The position numbers and the translations under genes were made by a program. 15,315 nucleotides of DNA, taken from the NCBI GenBank assembly GCA_004298295.1, contig SCUH01000192.1:1-15315 (forward strand). The letters are read 5' to 3'. This document shows, piece after piece, positions 1 through 6,024 of this stretch (positions are counted from its first letter, which is position 1; every line of letters starts with the position of its first letter). Under the pieces are notes generated by a model. The model was given only the letters and a program-made list of their open reading frames with translations, ran no database searches and was not told the DNA's origin. Source of the DNA: Betaproteobacteria bacterium. GTDB lineage: Bacteria; Pseudomonadota; Gammaproteobacteria; Burkholderiales; SG8-39.

Positions 1-198
1 GGACACGATGCTGCTGGTGGGGAAATAGACGTAGCCCTGCGCACTGCCGGACTCGTAAAGCGCCGAGCCCAGTTGCAGCGGGACCCGTTCCAGGTGCGGC
101 AACAGGCGCTCGTAGTCCGCTGCCGGCAGCGCGGCGAGAACGTGGTTCTGCCGCGGCGAATGTTGCCCGGGCAAAGGCAGGTTCTTGGTGGCCGACAT
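1..198 (-). CDS. Crp/Fnr-family transcriptional regulator, N-terminal part (cut by window edge)
   Basis: The 66 visible codons run from an ATG at 198-196 off the left edge of the window. The protein begins MSATKNLPLPGQ and continues with NHVLAALPAADYERLLPHLE and then LGSALYESG..GYVYFPTSSIVS. This is the start of the cyclic-nucleotide-binding-like beta-barrel seen in Crp/Fnr regulators of beta- and alphaproteobacteria (the 'NxLLAALP...YERLLPHLE...YFP' pattern). The DNA-binding helix-turn-helix would lie in the missing C-terminal part, so the ligand and targets cannot be judged. An AGGA ribosome site lies at 209-206, 7 nt before the ATG, and a good sigma70 promoter lies upstream, so the gene probably has its own transcript although phaC is upstream on the same strand. 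Many members of this subfamily lack the cAMP-binding residues; that part is not visible here. Confidence 0.85.
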   Translation of the reverse strand, partial: MSATKNLPLPGQHSPRQNHVLAALPAADYERLLPHLERVPLQLGSALYESGSAQGYVYFPTSSIVS

Positions 199-276
199 GG
201 GCTGTTCCTGGGCCTGTTTCGCTGGCTGTCCGGTCCCGAAGAAGGGTGCACGTAGGGCGCACCTCTTACGTTCGGT

Positions 277-306
277 ATCATACCTTGCTGTTTTTTTTCT
301 TTGCAA
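277..306 (-). promoter_or_regulatory. Candidate sigma70 promoter for the Crp/Fnr gene, with palindrome over the -10
   Basis: Read on the minus strand, TTGCAA (306-301, 4 of 6 matches to TTGACA) is followed after 18 nt by TATGAT (282-277, 5 of 6 matches to TATAAT). Transcription would start near 270 and give a leader of about 70 nt before the ATG at 198. The spacer holds a run of eight A (298-291), which is unusual in such GC-rich DNA. The -10 sits inside an 11-bp palindrome GGTATcATACC (274-284), a possible operator half-site or an accident of the -10. I saw no TTGAT-N4-ATCAA Fnr box. This is the most credible promoter in the window. Confidence 0.55.
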
Positions 307-335
307 TCCGGCCACGGATCGCGACCGCTGGTTGC

Positions 336-2108
336 TCAGGATTCCAGGACGTAGATGCCCGGCGCCTCGGCAAGCCTGGGGAAGTCGCCATTCGCCAGCG
401 CCGGCGGCGCGCCGAGCGGCCCGCACTGACCCGCCAGCCACGCGCTCCAATCTTCCCACCAGCTCCCGCTATGCTGCTCGGCCTGCGCGTGCCAGTTGTC
501 GGCCGACTGGCCGCGGTGCGCCGGGCCGATGCGGTAGCTGCGCTTGGGCGGCGTCACCGGCGGGTTGACGATTCCCAGAATGTGGCCCGAACTCGCGAGC
601 ACGAAGCGCTTCGGCGAGGTGACGTAGCCGTTGATCTTGAACGTCTGCCGCCACGGCGCGATGTGGTCATCCTCCGCCGAGACGTCGTAGAGCGGCTGGT
701 GGATGCGCACCAGGTCGATCGGCTCGCCGGCCACCGTCAGCGCATCGCGCCTGACGAGGTTGTTCTTCAGGTACATCTCGCGCAGGTAGTACTCGTGCAT
801 GCGAAAGGGCATGCGCGTCGCGTCCATGTTCCAGTAGAGCACGTCCCACGACGGCGGCTGCTCGCCGTACAGCCAGCCGTGCACCACGTAGTGCCAGATG
901 AGCGAGTTCGAGCGCAGCAGGCGGAAGGTGGTCGCCATCTCGCGGCCGTCGAGGTAGCCGCGCCGGCGCATCAGGTCGGTGAGCCAGCGCACCCCGGCCT
1001 CGTCGATGAACACCTCGATGTCGCCCGGAGACTGGAAATCGGTGAGCGAGGCCAGCAGCGTCCAGCTCGACACCGGAACGTCCTCGCGCCGCGCGTGCTT
1101 GCGGTTGAGCCACGCCAGGTACACCGCGAGCAGCGTGCCGCCGATGCAGTAGCCGACGGCGTGCACCTGGTCGGCGCCGCTCAGCGCCCGCGCCACGCGC
1201 ACGGCCTCGTCCACGCCCTGGGTGAGGTAGTCGTCGAAGCTCGTTTCGGCCATCTCGGGCGTCGGGTTCTTCCAGCTCGTGATGTAGACGTCGAACCCCT
1301 GCTCGAGCAGGTACCGGACCATGCTCCTCTTCGGCGTCAGGTCGAGCACGTAATACTTGTTGATCCACGGCGTCACGATCACGATCGGGCTGCGGCGCAC
1401 CTGCGGCGCCAGCGGCGCGTAGTGGATCAGCTCCAGCAGCCGGTTCCTGAACACCACCGCCCCGGGCGTCGTGGCGAGGTTGTCGCCGACCCTGAAATCC
1501 TCGGGCGGGGTCATGCGCACGGTGCCGGCGCGCAGGTCTTCGAGAAAGATCTCGAAGCCGCGGCGCAGGCTCTCGCCGTTCGACTCGACGGCCTTGCGCA
1601 TCGCCACCGGGTTGCTCCAGAGGAAATTGGTCGGCGCCGCGGCGTTGAGCCACTTGCGCCACCAGAACGCGGCGCGCCGCCGCTCCCTGGGCGAGAGCCA
1701 CGGCGTGGCGAAGAGCGCATCCTGCACGTGCCGCGTATAGAACAGGTACCACTGCTTGAGCAGGCTCCAGTGCGTTTCCTGCACCCAAACCGGATCGGCA
1801 AAGCGCGTGTCATCCACCTGCGGCACCACCAGGTCGGTGCCCGGCAGGCCCGCAAGCCGCGCGGCGGTGTGCAACTGCAGCGCCATCAGGTCGACCGCAT
1901 TGCGGCCGATCAGGTCGAGCAGTTCGAGCGGATGCAGCAGCCACACCAGGTGGGCGTGCTGGATCGGGGCCAGCATGCCGAAGGGATCGAACAGCTCTGC
2001 GCCGCTCTCGAGCGCCTTGCGCCACTGCTCGGCGCCGATGGAGATGGTCTGTGCCAGCTGCTTCTCGGCAGCCGGCAATGCGTTTTCGGCAATCGTCGCA
2101 CGATCCAT
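336..2108 (-). CDS. phaC: Class I polyhydroxyalkanoate synthase (PhaC)
   Basis: This gene polymerises (R)-3-hydroxyacyl-CoA into polyhydroxyalkanoate on the surface of cytoplasmic storage granules. From the ATG at 2108 it is 590 aa, the usual length for class I synthases (about 589 aa in Cupriavidus necator, from memory). The N-terminal PhaC domain holds the WWRKWLNAAAPTNFLWSNP stretch. The lipase-like box GYCIGG carries the nucleophile Cys321; Asp481 (AEDDHIAPW) and His509 (SSGHILGIVNPP) complete the triad at the spacing expected for the family. I chose the ATG at 2108 because a GAGGG ribosome site lies at 2119-2115, 6 nt upstream, and the residues before it are unlike the family. A perfect 12-bp palindrome overlaps the end of the ribosome site. 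It lies 81 nt downstream of the DMT gene on the same strand. No phaA, phaB or phasin gene is in view. Nothing looks broken. Confidence 0.97.
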   Translation of the reverse strand: MDRATIAENALPAAEKQLAQTISIGAEQWRKALESGAELFDPFGMLAPIQHAHLVWLLHPLELLDLIGRNAVDLMALQLHTAARLAGLPGTDLVVPQVDDTRFADPVWVQETHWSLLKQWYLFYTRHVQDALFATPWLSPRERRRAAFWWRKWLNAAAPTNFLWSNPVAMRKAVESNGESLRRGFEIFLEDLRAGTVRMTPPEDFRVGDNLATTPGAVVFRNRLLELIHYAPLAPQVRRSPIVIVTPWINKYYVLDLTPKRSMVRYLLEQGFDVYITSWKNPTPEMAETSFDDYLTQGVDEAVRVARALSGADQVHAVGYCIGGTLLAVYLAWLNRKHARREDVPVSSWTLLASLTDFQSPGDIEVFIDEAGVRWLTDLMRRRGYLDGREMATTFRLLRSNSLIWHYVVHGWLYGEQPPSWDVLYWNMDATRMPFRMHEYYLREMYLKNNLVRRDALTVAGEPIDLVRIHQPLYDVSAEDDHIAPWRQTFKINGYVTSPKRFVLASSGHILGIVNPPVTPPKRSYRIGPAHRGQSADNWHAQAEQHSGSWWEDWSAWLAGQCGPLGAPPALANGDFPRLAEAPGIYVLES

Positions 2109-2118
2109 GGCAAGCCCT

Positions 2119-2130
2119 CGGGACGTCCCG
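2119..2130. repeat. Perfect 12-bp palindrome in the phaC leader
   Basis: CGGGACGTCCCG is a perfect inverted repeat that shares one base with the GAGGG ribosome site of phaC and lies 10 nt before its ATG. It could be a protein-binding site or a short RNA hairpin next to the ribosome site. In DNA of this GC content such a repeat can also occur by chance, so the function is only a suggestion. Confidence 0.4.
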
Positions 2131-2189
2131 CGCCCTGACCGCGCCAGTATCGGCCCGCCGCAGGACCCGGCTTTGATCGCGGGCAAGTC

Positions 2190-3080
2190 TCAGCGCTTGA
2201 GCGCCGGCACCGTGATGGCGCCGATCACGATCAGGGCGCCGAGGAGCTGCAGCGGCGTGACCGACTGGCCGAGGATGCCTCAGGCGAGAAACAGCACTGC
2301 GATCGGCTCGATGTTGAGCACCACCGCGTAGTTCGCGGCGCCGAGCCGGGGCAGGACGACGAACAGCGCCGTGATCGCGCTGCCATAGAGCACGGTCAAC
2401 AGGGCCAGGCCAAGCCATCCCTCGGAGTCGCGCGGCAGCGCGAACGCCTCCATCGCGGCGCCGGCCAGTCCCACCACGGCCGCGGTGACGCCCATCGTGA
2501 GAAAAGTTCGCAGGCGGCCATCCATGTCGTGCAACCAGCGCCCGGTGAGCAGCAGCACGAGCGCGAAGGACAACGCCGCGCCGAGCGCCCACCCTACGCC
2601 CACGCCGATTTCAGCCCAGCGGCCCGCAAGATCGCCCGCCTTGCCGAACACGTCGAGCGCGAGCGCGAGGCCGGCCAGCGCCACCGGCATCGCGAGCAGC
2701 GTGCGCGTTGCCGGACGTCCGGCGCCGCTCGCCCAGGACATGAGCGCCAGCAGCATCGGAAAGGTGTTGAACGCCAGCAGCGCGAGCGCCACGGGTATGC
2801 GCGCCACCGCCGAGTAAAGACAAAAGCTCTGCAGCGCCACGAGCACGCCGATCGCACCGGCGCGCGCCAGGGTCGGACGCGGCAGCGCCATCGGCACGCC
2901 AAGCGCGCGCAGCAGCGCCAACAGGACGAGCGCCGTGACGCCCGAGCGCATCGCTACCGCGCTCGCCACGCTCGCCCCGTGGTCGAAGGCGATCCGCGCG
3001 GCGACGTGGTTCGAGCCGAAGGTGACGGCGATGGCGAGCAGCGCCAGCACGCCGGCGCGCGGGGACAGGTGGCCGGTCAT
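2190..3080 (-). pseudogene. EamA/DMT-family transporter with an in-frame TGA replacing a conserved Trp
   Basis: From the ATG at 3080 the frame codes for a ten-helix drug/metabolite transporter of the EamA type: alternating hydrophobic helices, an early TFGSNHVAARIAF segment, and the late repeat ending GAANYAVVLNIEPIAVLFLA. It then meets TGA at 2282-2280. The same frame continues past this stop for 29 more codons (GILGQSVTPLQLLGALIVIG and so on) to a second TGA at 2192-2190. In the family the stopped position is Trp in the EP(I/V)...LLAW..LGE motif, so TGG has become TGA. With Trp restored the protein is 296 aa, normal for the family; as it stands, 266 aa are made and the last helix is lost. 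Possible explanations are a genuine nonsense mutation, a sequencing or assembly error, or loss of a non-essential last helix. The ATG has no clear ribosome site. The substrate cannot be inferred. Confidence 0.75.
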
Positions 3081-3113
3081 GCCGGGTGGGCGATGCGATG
3101 CACGGGCGCAGTC

Positions 3114-3122
3114 TGCTAGATT
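3114..3122 (+). promoter_or_regulatory. Candidate extended -10 promoter for the small exported protein
   Basis: TGCTAGATT (TG, one base, TAGATT; 4 of 6 matches to TATAAT) fits an extended -10 element. Transcription would start near 3129, shortly before the GGGAG ribosome site at 3144-3148. No convincing -35 is seen, which extended -10 promoters tolerate. The element lies in the 76-nt gap between the divergent DMT gene and this gene. Confidence 0.35.
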
Positions 3123-3156
3123 CCGCGCGAAAGTATCACTTCCGGGAGAGTTGCCG

Positions 3157-3462
3157 ATGGCTGTTTCGCGCCTTGCCGCGCTGGCCTTGCTCGTCGCCGC
3201 GACGCCGGCGCTCGCCTGCGAAATGCCGGACGACGGCAGCGCGCCGCTGCGGCGCCTGACCAACCGGGTCAAGCTCCTGCCGCAAACCGAGGCCTGGCAG
3301 AAATCGCTGCCCGAAGGCACGACGGCGCACTACGTGCTGCGCGTCGATTCGCCGCAGAAGATCCGCGGCCGCTGCTACTGGCCGGTGGAAGTGCGCGCCG
3401 GCGGCGAGCTGTGGAAACGCTTCCTCGTCACGGCGGACGGGTCGCGCGTGCTGCAGCGCTAG
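3157..3462 (+). CDS. Small exported protein of unknown function (101 aa)
   Basis: I do not recognise the family. The 101-aa product starts with a clear signal peptide (MAVSRLAALALLVAATPALA), with likely cleavage before CEMPDDG. The mature part is about 80 residues, basic and without repeats, with two cysteines (Cys21 and the Cys in RGRCYWPVEV) that could form a disulfide in the periplasm. The C-terminal half (AHYVLRVDSPQKIRGRCYWP, then ELWKRFLVTADGSRVLQ) reads like two or three beta strands. Start evidence is GGGAG at 3144-3148, 8 nt before the ATG, plus the signal peptide beginning exactly there. It is divergent from the DMT gene and convergent with the ankyrin gene, with which it shares the stop sequence CTAG. 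It is a real gene by its codon use and signal peptide, but its role is unknown. Confidence 0.75.
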   Translation: MAVSRLAALALLVAATPALACEMPDDGSAPLRRLTNRVKLLPQTEAWQKSLPEGTTAHYVLRVDSPQKIRGRCYWPVEVRAGGELWKRFLVTADGSRVLQR

Positions 3463-4088
3463 CGCGCCCCGCGCGAGCGCAGCAGCTCCGTGAAATTGCG
3501 GTTGCGCGCCGCGGTCGCGAGCGCGAGCGGCGTCGCGCCGCTCGCGCTCTGCGCGTTGATGTCGGCGCCCTTGGCGAGGAGCTTTTCCGCCACCTCGAAG
3601 CGGTTGTAGAGCACCGCTGTGTGCAGCGGCGTGGTGCCGTTCTTGGTGCGGCTGTTGACATCCGCGCCGCGCACGAGCAGCAGGTCGATGGTCTCGGGAT
3701 TGCCGCGCATCACCGCGTAATGCAGCACCGAGGCTCCGGTGCCGGGATCCTTGGCCTCGATATCCGCGCCCTGCGCGATCATCTGCGAGGCTACCGCGAA
3801 ATCGCCTCTGGCGGCGGCCGCGTGCAGGCTCGCAGGCTCGGCCTGTGCCGCGGGCGTCGCGCGCACGGCTTCGGCCGAGGGCGCAGGTTTCGGCGCGGCC
3901 TGTTCCGGCGCCGGCGCCGCGGCCGGCGGCTTTTCCTCCTCGCTGCCGAACAGGTTGCGGAAGAGGCCGCGCACACCCTCGATCAGCTGCTCGGGCAGCG
4001 ATGGCTCATCCTTCGCCTGCGCGCCGGCGGGCGGCACGGCGAAGGTCAGCGAAACGAACAGGACTGCCAGCGTGTGTTTGGCGTTCAT
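3459..4088 (-). CDS. Exported ankyrin-repeat protein
   Basis: The 209-aa product has a signal peptide (residues 1-23, cleavage after AGA), a short acidic stretch (FGSEEE), a Pro/Ala-rich linker at about 54-84, and then about four ankyrin repeats at 85-114, 118-147, 151-180 and 184-209. Typical repeat motifs are visible: SLHAAAARGD, GTTPLHTAVLYNRFEVAEKLLAKGADIN and GATPLALATAARN. Ankyrin repeats bind other proteins, so a periplasmic scaffold or inhibitor role is possible, but no partner can be named. It follows the Vgb-like gene after 6 nt and is the last gene of that operon. No strong ribosome site is seen before the ATG, so it may depend on translation of the gene before it. Its TAG stop overlaps the TAG of the convergent gene. 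Confidence 0.88.
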   Translation of the reverse strand: MNAKHTLAVLFVSLTFAVPPAGAQAKDEPSLPEQLIEGVRGLFRNLFGSEEEKPPAAAPAPEQAAPKPAPSAEAVRATPAAQAEPASLHAAAARGDFAVASQMIAQGADIEAKDPGTGASVLHYAVMRGNPETIDLLLVRGADVNSRTKNGTTPLHTAVLYNRFEVAEKLLAKGADINAQSASGATPLALATAARNRNFTELLRSRGAR

Positions 4089-4094
4089 GGCGGA

Positions 4095-5069
4095 TTACTC
4101 GATCACTCCCAGCTTGCCGTTGTGGCTGCCCATGTACCAGTAGCGCCCCTCGGCGTCGACGACCGCCTTGCGGATGCCGACGCCCTTGGACGGCAGCTGG
4201 AAAACGCGAAAGCGCTCGGTCTTCGGGTCGAGCAGCGCCACCGTATCGGTATCGATCTCGTTCGCCCAGACGCGCCCGGCGCCGTCCACTGCGACCGCGT
4301 AGGGCCCGGCGCGCTCGCCGGCGGGCATCGCGTATTCCTTCACCACTTGCTTTGCCACCGGATCGATCCTGGCGAGCTTGCCGTTGCCGTAGTACGTCAC
4401 CCAGAGCATGCCCTCGGGCGACGCGGCGATGCGGCGCGGCCGCGAGCCCGGACCAGTGCGCAATTCCTCGGTCTTCCCGGTCTTCGGATCGTAGATGCCG
4501 AGCGCGTTCGCGCCCATCCGGCACACCCAGACCCGGCCTTGCCGGTCGATCGCAAGGCCGTACGGCCCGCCCGGCATCGGGATCTCGGTAACCTTGCCGC
4601 TGGCGCGGTCGAGCTTGCCAAGGTAGCCGCCTTGCGCCGTGAACCAAACGTTGCCCGCGTCGTCGAGCACCGCGGTGTGCGGATTGCCGCCCTGCGACGG
4701 CGTGAAGTGGCTGACGATCTTCCCCGTCGCGGGATCGAGCTCGCCGATCGAGCCGTTGCCGTTGCCGGTGTAGAACACGCGGCCGTCCCTCGCCACAACG
4801 AGTCCGTGCGGCCGCGCGCCGTCTGGCAGGTCCCACTCCTTGAACGCCTTGGTTCTGGGATCGAAGCGCGCGATGCGATTGCCGTTCATCACGGCGATGT
4901 AGATGTTGCCGTCCGGCCCGGGCGCCGGATCGCGCGCGAAGCGCGGCGTCGGCACGTTCCACTCGGTGATCTTGCCCGCGATGTCGCGGCTGCCGGGCGC
5001 GACACCGTAATTCGATCCGCCGGCGATCGCAAGCGCCGGGCACAATGCCGCCAGCACCGTCAATCTCAT
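4095..5069 (-). CDS. Exported Vgb-like (streptogramin lyase family) seven-bladed beta-propeller
   Basis: This 324-aa protein has a signal peptide (MRLTVLAALCPALAIA) and seven repeats of the 'PxG.A.D..G.VW....N.I...DP.TG' type, as in virginiamycin B lyase propellers. The true lyase opens the ester of streptogramin B antibiotics. Here RPH (His88), NPH (His131) and GPY (Tyr170) sit at the starts of consecutive blades, which resembles the active-site His, ExH and Tyr of the staphylococcal enzyme in shifted blade order. The Glu before the second His is Asn129, and the Glu expected in the WF..E strand is Gln146. I therefore doubt lyase activity; a periplasmic sensing or binding role is equally possible. 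The start at 5069 has GAGG at 5081-5078 and overlaps the stop of the AhpD-like gene by ATGA, so the two are translationally coupled. Most proteobacterial proteins named 'virginiamycin B lyase' have no proven function. Confidence 0.85.
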   Translation of the reverse strand: MRLTVLAALCPALAIAGGSNYGVAPGSRDIAGKITEWNVPTPRFARDPAPGPDGNIYIAVMNGNRIARFDPRTKAFKEWDLPDGARPHGLVVARDGRVFYTGNGNGSIGELDPATGKIVSHFTPSQGGNPHTAVLDDAGNVWFTAQGGYLGKLDRASGKVTEIPMPGGPYGLAIDRQGRVWVCRMGANALGIYDPKTGKTEELRTGPGSRPRRIAASPEGMLWVTYYGNGKLARIDPVAKQVVKEYAMPAGERAGPYAVAVDGAGRVWANEIDTDTVALLDPKTERFRVFQLPSKGVGIRKAVVDAEGRYWYMGSHNGKLGVIE

Positions 5070-5461
5070 GGCTTGAACCTCGCGTCGACCGGAATTCTCA
5101 GGCCGTTGGCGAGCCGGTTGGTCTCGTTGGCGAGGCCGACGACCGCCATCAGTTCCATGAACATGGCATCGGTCATGCCTTTGGCGCGTGCCGACGCGGT
5201 GTGCGAATAGCTGCAGTACTCGCAGTTGTTGGTCGCGCTGACCGCGATGTAGACCAGCTCCTTGGTCAGCGGATCGAGCGCGCCGGGCGCCATGACCTGC
5301 TTGGCGCTCTCCCAGGTGCGGCGCAGCAGCGCCGGGTCGTTGGCGAGCGCCTTCCAGAAATTGTTGATCCAATTGGTGCCGCGCGTGGCCATGATGTCGT
5401 CGTAGACCGCGCGCACCCCGGCAGACGCATCGGCGTACTCCACCAGCCTCACCAGCGACAT
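5066..5461 (-). CDS. AhpD-like / carboxymuconolactone decarboxylase-family protein
   Basis: The 131-aa cytoplasmic all-helical protein carries Glu68-x11-Cys80-x2-Cys83-x3-His87 (within KELVYIAVSATNNCEYCSYSH). This is exactly the spacing of the catalytic residues of alkylhydroperoxidase AhpD (Glu118, Cys130, Cys133, His137 in the mycobacterial enzyme, from memory). A thiol-based peroxidase or disulfide-reductase role is therefore likely; the older family name carboxymuconolactone decarboxylase need not reflect its reaction. The start at 5461 has a very strong GGAGGAG ribosome site at 5475-5469, spaced 7 nt. An in-frame extension further upstream runs antisense into the GFA gene and was rejected. 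It is the first gene of a three-gene operon with the Vgb-like and ankyrin genes, and is divergent from the GFA gene across 33 nt. Confidence 0.9.
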   Translation of the reverse strand: MSLVRLVEYADASAGVRAVYDDIMATRGTNWINNFWKALANDPALLRRTWESAKQVMAPGALDPLTKELVYIAVSATNNCEYCSYSHTASARAKGMTDAMFMELMAVVGLANETNRLANGLRIPVDARFKP

Positions 5462-5468
5462 GCCCCCC

Positions 5469-5489
5469 CTCCTCCAGTGCGCCATAATA
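5469..5489 (-). promoter_or_regulatory. Strong ribosome site and weak -10 candidate for the AhpD operon
   Basis: On the minus strand TATTAT (5489-5484, 5 of 6 matches to TATAAT) is followed about 8 nt later by GGAGGAG (5475-5469), then 7 nt to the ATG. The implied leader is only about 16 nt. No -35 is visible, so the promoter part is uncertain; the ribosome site is clear. Confidence 0.4.
5483..5488 (+). promoter_or_regulatory. Candidate -10 for a leaderless GFA-family transcript
   Basis: CATAAT matches TATAAT at 5 of 6 positions and ends 6 nt before the ATG at 5495, so transcription would start at or next to that ATG. No Shine-Dalgarno sequence precedes the ATG, which fits a leaderless message. 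The same AT-rich bases serve as the minus-strand TATTAT candidate. No -35 is seen. Confidence 0.3.
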
Positions 5490-5494
5490 CCGCC

Positions 5495-5974
5495 ATGCTG
5501 CTCAAGGGATCCTGTCATTGCGGGGGCGTGCGCTTTTCGGTCCGGTCGGAGACGCCTTACCCCTACCTGTGGTGCTACTGCTCGATCTGCCGCAAGACCG
5601 CGGGGGGCGGCGGCTATGCCATCAACCTCATGGGCCTGGCCGAGACGCTCAAGGTGCAGGGGCGCCAGAACCTCGCGGTCTACCGGGCCAGGCTTTCCTC
5701 GCGTGCCCGCACGCGTTCGAGCGGCCGGCGCCACTTTTGCCGCCGCTGCGGCAGCGCGCTCTGGCTTTGGGACCCGCGCTGGAAGGACTGGATCTACCCC
5801 TTCGCCTCAGCGATCGACTCGAAGCTGCCCGTGCCCAAGGAGCGGCAGCACATCTTTCTCGACTCGAAACCGTCCTGGGTGGAAGTGCCGAAGGGCAAGG
5901 GGCACCGCCATTTCGCGCGCTTTCCGCGCGAAGCGATCATCGACTGGCATCGCCGGCGCGGCCTCGGCGGCTGA
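5495..5974 (+). CDS. GFA-family (CENP-V/GFA domain) zinc-binding protein
   Basis: The 159-aa protein has the fold signature of the glutathione-dependent formaldehyde-activating (GFA) family: GSCHCGGVRFSV at 6-17 with Cys7 and Cys9, CYCSICRKT with Cys27, Cys29 and Cys32, and FCRRCGSALW with Cys82 and Cys85. These Cys sets bind structural and catalytic zinc in characterised members. The original enzyme was proposed to speed the reaction of glutathione with formaldehyde; most members have no known substrate and I cannot assign one. It is cytoplasmic, without a signal peptide. The start is set by the family motif only 6 residues in; there is no ribosome site, and the message may be leaderless. 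The gene stands between the divergent AhpD operon and the yciB cluster 50 nt downstream on the same strand. Confidence 0.92.
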   Translation: MLLKGSCHCGGVRFSVRSETPYPYLWCYCSICRKTAGGGGYAINLMGLAETLKVQGRQNLAVYRARLSSRARTRSSGRRHFCRRCGSALWLWDPRWKDWIYPFASAIDSKLPVPKERQHIFLDSKPSWVEVPKGKGHRHFARFPREAIIDWHRRRGLGG

Positions 5975-6003
5975 GGCTCGCGCCGGTTCTGCGGCGGCGG
6001 CGC

Positions 6004-6012
6004 TGGTAAAAT
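6004..6012 (+). promoter_or_regulatory. Extended -10 promoter candidate immediately before yciB
   Basis: TGGTAAAAT contains the extended -10 TG, one base, and TAAAAT (5 of 6 matches to TATAAT). Only 12 nt separate it from the yciB ATG at 6025, giving a predicted leader of about 5 nt. The preceding bases are very GC-rich and no -35 is recognisable. Since yciB also lacks a Shine-Dalgarno site, a nearly leaderless message is plausible. Confidence 0.45.
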
Positions 6013-6024
6013 CGCCAGTTCGTC

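Noticed and set aside
288..302. T-rich tract as a rho-independent terminator
   Set aside because: It is a run of A in the direction of phaC transcription and has no stem before it on the plus strand; it fits better as part of a promoter.
246..2138. 630-codon open frame on the plus strand opposite phaC
   Set aside because: It is rich in Arg, His, Ala and Val with no domain I recognise, and is the expected mirror of a GC-rich gene that is certain on the other strand.
2109..2186. Longer start of phaC at 2186
   Set aside because: The extra 26 residues are unlike the family, and the ATG at 2108 has a good ribosome site and gives the normal length.
3411..5210. 599-codon open frame on the plus strand opposite the ankyrin and Vgb-like genes
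   Set aside because: Low-complexity Arg/Ala/Val composition, and it covers two clear minus-strand genes with signal peptides and repeats.
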